A DNA stretch of 6,031 bases, taken from positions 1 through 6,031 of the forward strand of contig JALNWC010000187.1 of assembly GCA_023231075.1 (NCBI GenBank), given 5' to 3'. Below, one piece after another: positions 1 through 4,818 of this stretch (its first letter is position 1; every line of letters starts with the position of its first letter). Made by a program: the position numbers and the translations under genes. Origin of the DNA: Rhodoferax sp. GTDB taxonomy: Bacteria; Pseudomonadota; Gammaproteobacteria; Burkholderiales; Burkholderiaceae_C. The notes beneath the pieces are model-generated. The model ran no database searches and was not told the origin of the DNA. It saw only the letters and a list, made by a program, of their open reading frames with translations.

Positions 1-55
1 ATGTGCATAAGCGAATTCTCATACACTTTGCGACCCCATCTATTAGTTTAACCAT

Positions 56-61
56 GAAAGG
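56..61 (+). promoter_or_regulatory. Ribosome binding site of the cytochrome c' gene
   Basis: GAAAGG lies six bases before the ATG at 68, which supports that start. No convincing sigma-70 -10/-35 pair or FNR/NNR-type palindrome is visible in the 67 bases available upstream, so the promoter is probably left of the window or of an unrecognised kind. Confidence 0.6.
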
Positions 62-67
62 TCTCCC

Positions 68-520
68 ATGAAAAAACTCACGGTTTGTCTGCTGGCAGCC
101 ACGGCGCTGACCATGGCCGCACCCGCGTCGGCGCAATTTGCCAAGGCAGAAGAGGCGGTCAAGTACCGCCAAAGCGCCTTGTTTGTGATGCAGCAAAATT
201 TTTCGCGTGTGGCCGGTATGGCCGCGGGGAAGATCCCGTTTGATGCCAAGGTGGCTGCCGACAGTGCCGCCGTTGCTGAATTTGTTTCAAAATTGCCCTG
301 GGCCGGTTTTGGCCCCGGAACCGACAAACCGGAGAGCAAGGCCAAGCCCGAGATCTGGACCAGCAAAGCCAAGTTTGACGACTACGCCAGAAAAATGGAA
401 ACCGAAATGGTCAAGCTGGCGGTGGCCGCGAAGTCAGGCAATCTCGACGGCATCAAGGCCGCTGTCAACGCCACCGGCGGCACGTGTAAAGCATGTCATG
501 ACGACTTCCGCACCAAATGA
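68..520 (+). CDS. cycP: Cytochrome c' (class II c-type cytochrome), periplasmic NO-binding haem protein
   Basis: The 150-residue product starts with a Sec signal peptide (basic MKK, hydrophobic stretch to about residue 17, likely cleavage after APASA at residue 22, giving a mature start QFAKAEEAVKYRQ). The single haem motif CKACH (residues 140-144) lies at the extreme C-terminus, as in the four-helix-bundle cytochromes c'; His144 is the proximal axial ligand. The mature start and the sequences LPWAGFGPGT and PEIW closely match, from memory, Alcaligenes/Achromobacter cytochrome c'. Arg148, four residues after the haem His, corresponds to the proximal-pocket Arg of that protein, and Leu38 (mature Leu16) to its distal Leu. 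This family binds NO and CO and is linked to protection from nitrosative stress or to denitrification. The ATG has an SD-like GAAAGG six bases upstream. The gene appears monocistronic, with a hairpin following it. Family assignment is firm; the physiological role is known from the family only. The symbol is the one commonly used for cytochrome c'. Confidence 0.95.
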   Translation: MKKLTVCLLAATALTMAAPASAQFAKAEEAVKYRQSALFVMQQNFSRVAGMAAGKIPFDAKVAADSAAVAEFVSKLPWAGFGPGTDKPESKAKPEIWTSKAKFDDYARKMETEMVKLAVAAKSGNLDGIKAAVNATGGTCKACHDDFRTK

Positions 521-529
521 TTGACAGTC

Positions 530-560
530 CGGGCATGCGCCTGGCATTGGCGCATGCCCG
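530..560 (+). terminator. Perfect 12-bp hairpin after the cytochrome c' gene (possible terminator without a T-tract)
   Basis: The arm cgggcatgcgcc (530-541) is exactly complementary to ggcgcatgcccg (549-560), with a seven-base loop (tggcatt). It begins nine bases after the cytochrome c' stop codon. No T-run follows on the + strand (next bases cctcagacgc), so it is not a canonical intrinsic terminator. It could be a 3' mRNA-stabilising stem-loop, a terminator of weak or Rho-assisted type, or a dyad operator for the operon beginning at 615. The inverted repeat is seen directly; its role is inferred. Confidence 0.55.
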
Positions 561-614
561 CCTCAGACGCAGCGTTAAGATGTGTCCATTCCATGCACCA
601 TCCAGAGCACGCTC

Positions 615-1019
615 ATGAATCAACGCCGTTTTAAAGCTTTATCCAGCGCCCTGCTCGCCGCTTATTGTCTGGGTGTGATGACAAGAGTAAACGCACAGTC
701 GCTCAACGACCTGAGCAACGCCCAGGCGTCACAGGGGCTCAAGCTGGCGCTGGAAAAAGGCGCCACGGCCGCCGTCACATCGCTGGGCCAGTCCAATGGA
801 TTTTTGGGCAATGACAAGGTGCGTATTCCGCTGCCGGGCGTGCTGGACGATGCGGCCAAACTGTTGCGCAAATTGGGTCAGGGCGCTCGCCTGGATGAAC
901 TCATCGTGGCCATGAACCAGGCGGCGGAAAGCGCAGTGCCCTTGGCGCGCGACATGCGGATCCCGGTGGGTAGCGGCAGTGCCGTGCTGCAAAAAGTATT
1001 TGGAGCCTTGCGCTCCTGA
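615..1019 (+). CDS. Small secreted DUF4197-family protein, apparently with an internal in-frame deletion
   Basis: The product from ATG 615 is 134 residues. Residues 1-27 look like a Sec signal peptide (NQRRFK, then a hydrophobic stretch, cleavage near VNA|Q); Cys18 follows AAY and is not a good lipobox. Residues 28-112 match the N-terminal half of DUF4197 proteins: LNDLSNAQASQGLK, a Gly-Phe-Leu-x-N segment, KVRIPLPG (68-75), AAKLLRKLGQG and MNQAAESAVP (100-109). The last part, PVGSGSAVLQKVFGAL (117-132), resembles the far C-terminal end of the same family. DUF4197 proteins are usually about 220-250 residues, so 80-100 central residues seem missing without loss of frame. The function of the family is unknown. 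ATG 615 is preferred over GTG 582 because AGAG (604-607) is well spaced for it and the signal peptide begins there. The stop TGA overlaps the next ATG by one base, suggesting translational coupling to the transporter. This may be a decaying gene or a retained short form. Confidence 0.75.
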   Translation: MNQRRFKALSSALLAAYCLGVMTRVNAQSLNDLSNAQASQGLKLALEKGATAAVTSLGQSNGFLGNDKVRIPLPGVLDDAAKLLRKLGQGARLDELIVAMNQAAESAVPLARDMRIPVGSGSAVLQKVFGALRS

Positions 1020-2290
1020 TGGCTGACGTGAGCTTGACCGTGCAGATGCCCCGGCGCACCGCCATTCTGGTGTTTGTTGCCTTTGCCTTTGCCTATTTTC
1101 TTTCTTCCCTGATTCGCGCCATCACGGCCACGCTGTCGCCCACGCTGACACACGAGTTTGCCCTGAGTGCGCAGGACCTGGGCTTGCTTGCCGGGGGCTA
1201 TTTTTTGGGGTTCGCCGCGACCCAGCTGCCTTTGGGGGCCTGGCTGGACCGCCACGGTCCCAAAAAAGTGATTTTGTATTTCTTGCTGGTGGCCGTGCTG
1301 GGCTGCGTGGCCTTCGCCATGGCAGACAGTTTTCAGAACCTGTTGCTCGCGCGCATCCTGACCGGGGTCGGCGTGAGTGCCTGCCTGATGGCGCCGCTGA
1401 CCGGCTACCGGCGCTGGTTCGCCGCCAGCTCGCAAATGCGCGCCAATTCCTGGATGCTGATGACCGGCTCGTTTGGCATGGTGGCATCCACCTTGCCCGT
1501 GCAGTGGCTGATGCCCCTGGTGGGCTGGCGCGCGCTGTTTTGGGGTTTGGCGGCCCTGGTGATGCTGGCCATGGTGTTGATCACCTGGCAGGCGCCGCGG
1601 TGGCAAAACGTCGCTGTTGTGGCTGATACGGATGCCCTGCCCACAGCCCGGCCCGGCTATGGCGCAGTTTGGCGCCACCCCTATTTCAGAAGCATGGCGC
1701 CCATGGCCTTCTTCATTTATGGCGGCATGATCGCCATGCAAACCCTGTGGGTCACGCCCTGGATGATCCGTGTGGCCGGTTTTTCACCTTTGCAAGCGGC
1801 CGTGGGCCTGTTTTGGCTCAATATCGGCATGTTGAGCAGTTTCTGGGCCTGGGGCATGATTTACCCCCGGCTGGCGCGCCGCGGGTATAGCGCCGATCGC
1901 CTGATCAGTGTCGGCCTGCCCTTGAGTTTTGTCCTGCTCGCCCTGATCATTGCGGCAGGCTCCAGCGTAGGTGTTTGGGCTGCGCTGGCCTGGGCCCTGT
2001 ATTGCATGAGCTGCACCTTTGTTTCCTTGGCGCAGCCGACGGTGGCCATGGCTTTTCCGGCTAACCTGGCCGGGCGTGCCCTGGCGTCCTACAACCTGCT
2101 GATTTTTGCCGGCGTGTTTGCGGTTCAGTGGGGTATTGGCCTGGTGATTGACGGCTTTCGGACCTGGGGATGGGCTGAGGTCCCCGCTTTTCAAATGGCG
2201 ATGACGATCTATTTGCTCTGTACTGTGGCGGCTTACGCGTACTTTGTGGCCACAAAAAGTCATAATTCGCCCACGCCTTCAAGCCGGTAA
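1019..2290 (+). CDS. Major facilitator superfamily (MFS) transporter, 12 transmembrane segments
   Basis: This 423-residue inner-membrane protein has the usual size and layout of MFS carriers. Hydrophobic segments lie near residues 14-34, 52-74, 84-102, 107-129, 145-167, 170-190, 226-248, 258-280, 294-314, 316-340, 354-377 and 391-411, with a polar central loop at about 192-222. Motif A, GAWLDRHGPKK (73-83), sits in the loop between segments 2 and 3. Segment 4 carries RILTGVG (112-118), the motif B pattern with its charged Arg. The C-terminal half has FPANLAGRALASYNL and VQWGIGLVID (369-378), a loose repeat of the domain architecture. The substrate cannot be read from the sequence; the closest impression is a generic secondary uptake or efflux carrier. 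Its ATG shares one base with the DUF4197 stop (TGATG), so it is probably translated by coupling. The EIIA gene follows after 34 bases with no terminator between. The MFS assignment is strong; the substrate is unknown. Confidence 0.93.
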   Translation: MADVSLTVQMPRRTAILVFVAFAFAYFLSSLIRAITATLSPTLTHEFALSAQDLGLLAGGYFLGFAATQLPLGAWLDRHGPKKVILYFLLVAVLGCVAFAMADSFQNLLLARILTGVGVSACLMAPLTGYRRWFAASSQMRANSWMLMTGSFGMVASTLPVQWLMPLVGWRALFWGLAALVMLAMVLITWQAPRWQNVAVVADTDALPTARPGYGAVWRHPYFRSMAPMAFFIYGGMIAMQTLWVTPWMIRVAGFSPLQAAVGLFWLNIGMLSSFWAWGMIYPRLARRGYSADRLISVGLPLSFVLLALIIAAGSSVGVWAALAWALYCMSCTFVSLAQPTVAMAFPANLAGRALASYNLLIFAGVFAVQWGIGLVIDGFRTWGWAEVPAFQMAMTIYLLCTVAAYAYFVATKSHNSPTPSSR

Positions 2291-2324
2291 GTCAGCGCCG
2301 GAACCTTGACCACTGAAGCCCCCC

Positions 2325-2780
2325 GTGAATGACATGAACAACGGTATTTTCATCATTGCGCATGCGCCCCTGGCGACCGCCTTGCGTCAGTGTGTGCTGC
2401 ATGTCTTTCCTGATGCTGCGTCGTCGCTGGCGGTGCTGGATGTCCAACCCAACACGCCGACCGACGAATCCCTGGCAACCGCACGCCTGACCATGGCCCT
2501 GCTCAACGCCGAGAGAACGCTGATCCTCACCGACATGTTTGGCGCCACTCCCTGCAACGTGGCGCAGAAACTGGCCGACGGCGTGAGCTCCCGGCTGGTG
2601 GCTGGCGTCAACCTGCCCATGCTGCTGCGGGCCATCACCTACCGCAATGAATCCATGGATGTGCTGGTGGCGCGCGTGCTCGCCGGAGGGACTCAGGGCG
2701 TGATGCAAGTGGCCGTCACGGCGCCGCAAAATCAACAACGCAAAAAAAATGATCAAAATCACGACGACCATCAACAATAA
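2325..2780 (+). CDS. PTS EIIA component, mannose/sorbose (EIIA-Man) family
   Basis: This small cytoplasmic phosphocarrier accepts phosphate from HPr. The N-terminal strand GIFIIAHAPLA carries the phosphorylatable His (residue 13 from GTG 2325, residue 10 from ATG 2334, the same number as His10 of E. coli EIIA-Man). Next come LTDMFGATPCN (68-78), with the conserved Asp and the Gly-x-x-Pro-x-Asn turn, and VAGVNLPML (92-100), also typical of the fold. No EIIB, EIIC or EIID gene is present, so a regulatory role is more likely than transport. GTG 2325 has GAAG (2315-2318) at six bases; ATG 2334 has poorer spacing but fits family N-termini better, so the start is uncertain by three codons. The last 11 codons overlap HPr and encode a polar Asn/Gln/His/Asp-rich tail following a run of eight A's (2742-2749). 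In betaproteobacteria such EIIAs form a cluster with ptsH and ptsI. The symbol is left empty because naming varies. Confidence 0.93.
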   Translation: MNDMNNGIFIIAHAPLATALRQCVLHVFPDAASSLAVLDVQPNTPTDESLATARLTMALLNAERTLILTDMFGATPCNVAQKLADGVSSRLVAGVNLPMLLRAITYRNESMDVLVARVLAGGTQGVMQVAVTAPQNQQRKKNDQNHDDHQQ

Positions 2781-3018
2781 ATTGGGGCTCCATGCGCGGG
2801 CTTCCGCCAAGTTGACCAAACTGGCCGGCAGCTTTTCGTGCGAAGTCTGGATGTCGCGCGGTGAGCGTCGCGTCAATGCCAAAAGCATCATGGGCGTGAT
2901 GATGCTGGCCGCCGGCATGGGTTCCCAGATCGAAATTGAAACCCATGGCGAGCAGGAGCAACAGGCCATGGAAGCCTTGTTGCATCTGGTGGCAGACAAA
3001 TTCGGAGAAGGTGAATGA
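2749..3018 (+). CDS. ptsH: HPr phosphocarrier protein of the PTS
   Basis: The 89-residue product has normal HPr length. The active-site motif is NKLGLHARAS, with His15 phosphorylated by enzyme I and Arg17 beside it. Ser46 in VNAKSIMGVMML is the regulatory site phosphorylated by HPr kinase/phosphorylase in organisms that have it; no hprK lies in this window. HPr passes phosphate from EI to the EIIA encoded immediately upstream. The start codon lies inside the EIIA gene (32-base overlap) and is preceded by an A-run without Shine-Dalgarno bases, so translation probably depends on ribosomes arriving from EIIA or on an A-rich leader. The start is fixed by homology, since HPr proteins begin a few residues before the first strand exactly as here. 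The 3' end overlaps ptsI by four bases (ATGA). Identification is firm. Confidence 0.97.
   Translation: MIKITTTINNKLGLHARASAKLTKLAGSFSCEVWMSRGERRVNAKSIMGVMMLAAGMGSQIEIETHGEQEQQAMEALLHLVADKFGEGE
3004..3011 (+). promoter_or_regulatory. Strong ribosome binding site of ptsI, inside the end of ptsH
   Basis: GGAGAAGG lies within the last codons of ptsH. Its GGAG core ends seven bases before the ptsI ATG at 3015, which fixes that start and gives ptsI an independent initiation signal in addition to the ATGA stop/start overlap. It contrasts with ptsH, which has no visible Shine-Dalgarno sequence. Confidence 0.75.
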
Positions 3019-4793
3019 CCTTTGCCATTCACGGTCTGGCCGTGGCCCGGGGCATCGCCATCGGGCGGGCCGTGCTGGTGGCCTCCAGCCGACTGGATGT
3101 CGCCCATTACTTCATTGAGCCCTCGCAGGTGGCCGCCGAGATCAACCGGGTGCGCGACGGCCGCGATGCGGTCATGGCCGAAATTCGCCGCCTGCAGACC
3201 AGCATTGGCCACATGGGCCCCAAGGAGACGCCGCATGAGTTGTCGGCGCTGCTCGATGTGCACCTGATGCTGTTGCAGGACCAGGAATTGGCGGACGGTG
3301 TGCAGCACTGGATCAAAAACCGGCTCTACAACGCCGAGTGGGCGCTGACGTCCCAGCTGGACGTCCTGGCGCGCCAGTTTGATGAAATGGAAGACGAGTA
3401 CCTGCGTGAACGCAAGGCCGATCTGGAGCAAATCACCGAAAAAATCCTGCGCGTCATGCGCGGCGATTCTTCACCGTTGATCCAGCCGCTGGGGCGCCAG
3501 GAGCGCAAGACGTCGCAACAGGATTTGTTGCTCGATGACACCGTTGATGTTCCCCTGATCCTGGTGGCGCACGATCTGTCGCCAGCGGACATGCTGCAAT
3601 TCAAGCAAAGCGTCTTCGCTGGTTTTATCACCGACGTCGGCGGCAAGACCTCGCACACCGCCATCGTGGCGCGCAGTCTGGACATTCCGGCGGTGGTGGG
3701 CGCGCGTCTGAGCAGCCACCTGATTCAGCAGGACGACTGGGTCGTGATCGACGGCGATGCCGGTGTGGTGGTGGTCGACCCGTCGCCGATCATCCTGGCC
3801 GAATATGGCTTCAAGCAACGCCAGGTCGAGCTCCAGCACGGCCGTCTGGCGCGCCTGCTGCACACCCCGGCCGTGACGCTGGACGGGCAAAAAGTTGAAC
3901 TGCTGGCCAACATCGAAATGCCCGATGATGCGGCTTCGGCGATGAAGGCCGGTGCGGTCGGCGTGGGCCTGTTCCGCAGCGAATTTTTGTTCATGGGGCG
4001 GCGCGGCAAGTTGCCCAACGAGGAAGAGCAGTACCTGGCATACCGGCGCGCGGTGGAGGGCATGCAGGGCCTGCCGGTCACGATCCGCACGGTCGACGTC
4101 GGTGCCGACAAGCCGCTCGATGACACCCTGCGCGACGACGCCCACCTGAACCCGGCCCTGGGTTTGCGCGCCATTCGCTGGAGCCTGGCCGACCCTGCCA
4201 TGTTCCTGACGCAACTGCGTGCCATTTTGCGCGCGGCGGCCTATGGCCGGGTGCATCTGCTGGTCCCGATGCTGGTACATGCCCGTGAAATCCGCCAGAC
4301 CATGGCGCTGATTGACCACGCCCGCGTGCAATTGGACAACCGTGGCGTGGCCTATGGGCCGGTCCAGATCGGCGCCATGATTGAAATCCCCGCAGCCGCA
4401 CTGACGCTCAAGGTGTTTCTCAAGTACTTTGACTTTTTGTCCATCGGCACCAATGATTTGATTCAGTACACCCTGGCGATTGACCGGGCTGATGAATCGG
4501 TCGCGCACCTCTATGACCCGATGCACCCGGCGGTGTTGCGCTTGGTGGCCAACACCATTGCCGAGGGCCTGGCGCAAGACAAGCCGATCAGCCTGTGCGG
4601 CGAAATGGCGGGTGATGTGAGCATGACCCGGCTGCTGCTGGGCATGGGTTTGCGCAGCTTTTCCATGCATCCGGCGCAAATCCTCGCGGTCAAGCAGGAG
4701 GTGCTGCGCGCCGATACCACCAAGCTGGCGCCCTGGGCGGCGCAATTGATCGCCGAGGACGAGCCCATGTTGCCGCCACCGAAAACGGCTTGA
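3015..4793 (+). CDS. ptsI: PTS enzyme I (phosphoenolpyruvate-protein phosphotransferase)
   Basis: The 592-residue cytoplasmic enzyme transfers phosphate from PEP to HPr; E. coli EI is 575 residues. The N-terminal part holds the HPr-binding helical region (roughly 30-150) and the swivelling phosphohistidine domain with GGKTSHTAIVARS, where His214 corresponds to E. coli His189. The C-terminal PEP-binding TIM barrel begins near residue 260. It retains Arg321 in GLFRSEFLF, Arg358 in TIRTVDVGADKPL, Glu457 in MIEIPAAA, Asn480-Asp481 in SIGTNDLIQYT and Cys528 in SLCGEMAGD. These match E. coli Arg296, Arg332, Glu431, Asn454/Asp455 and Cys502 at a constant offset of 25-26, so the enzyme looks fully active. 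There is no GAF domain, so this is the ordinary EI rather than the nitrogen-PTS form PtsP. The start overlaps the ptsH stop by four bases and has a strong Shine-Dalgarno. It is the last gene of the operon; a hairpin spans its stop codon. Confidence 0.98.
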   Translation: MTFAIHGLAVARGIAIGRAVLVASSRLDVAHYFIEPSQVAAEINRVRDGRDAVMAEIRRLQTSIGHMGPKETPHELSALLDVHLMLLQDQELADGVQHWIKNRLYNAEWALTSQLDVLARQFDEMEDEYLRERKADLEQITEKILRVMRGDSSPLIQPLGRQERKTSQQDLLLDDTVDVPLILVAHDLSPADMLQFKQSVFAGFITDVGGKTSHTAIVARSLDIPAVVGARLSSHLIQQDDWVVIDGDAGVVVVDPSPIILAEYGFKQRQVELQHGRLARLLHTPAVTLDGQKVELLANIEMPDDAASAMKAGAVGVGLFRSEFLFMGRRGKLPNEEEQYLAYRRAVEGMQGLPVTIRTVDVGADKPLDDTLRDDAHLNPALGLRAIRWSLADPAMFLTQLRAILRAAAYGRVHLLVPMLVHAREIRQTMALIDHARVQLDNRGVAYGPVQIGAMIEIPAAALTLKVFLKYFDFLSIGTNDLIQYTLAIDRADESVAHLYDPMHPAVLRLVANTIAEGLAQDKPISLCGEMAGDVSMTRLLLGMGLRSFSMHPAQILAVKQEVLRADTTKLAPWAAQLIAEDEPMLPPPKTA

Positions 4794-4803
4794 CCAAGCC
4801 GTT
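4784..4803. terminator. Hairpin across the ptsI stop codon, candidate bidirectional terminator between ptsI and glcD
   Basis: Arms aacggctt (4784-4791) and aagccgtt (4796-4803) pair perfectly over eight bases with the loop gacc. The ptsI TGA (4791-4793) covers the end of the left arm and the first two loop bases. On the + strand the stem is followed only by CATG, so the T-tract is poor. Read on the - strand, the second arm plus the next bases give four T's (GTTTTC), a better though still short tract for stopping glcD transcripts. The placement between two convergent genes fits a shared terminator. The stem is short, so efficiency is uncertain. Confidence 0.55.
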
Positions 4804-4818
4804 CATGCGGCGTCGACG

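Noticed and set aside
1..67. A promoter or FNR/NNR box before cytochrome c'
   Set aside because: TTGCGA (28-33) and TATTAG (41-46) are only seven bases apart, and no TTGAT-N4-ATCAA-like palindrome is present.
207..524. + strand open frame in another frame of the cytochrome c' gene
   Set aside because: The cytochrome frame has a signal peptide and a haem motif; this overlapping frame is Arg/Pro/Ser-rich with no family features.
582..614. GTG at 582 as an upstream start for the DUF4197 gene
   Set aside because: The only purine-rich bases (577-580) are one base from the GTG, too close to work. It would add 11 residues before an otherwise normal signal peptide that starts at ATG 615.
878..1741. 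- strand open frame of 287 codons opposite the MFS gene
   Set aside because: Antisense shadow of the transporter, low-complexity His/Gly/Gln-rich composition and no domain.
2292..3431. - strand open frame of 379 codons opposite EIIA, HPr and ptsI
   Set aside because: It spans three well-supported + strand genes, has a His/Gln-rich composition and shows no recognisable domain.
3471..4745. Long - strand open frame of 424 codons opposite ptsI
   Set aside because: It lies entirely antisense to a clear ptsI with all catalytic residues. Its translation is rich in His, Gln, Arg and Gly with no family likeness, as expected for the mirror of a G+C-rich gene.
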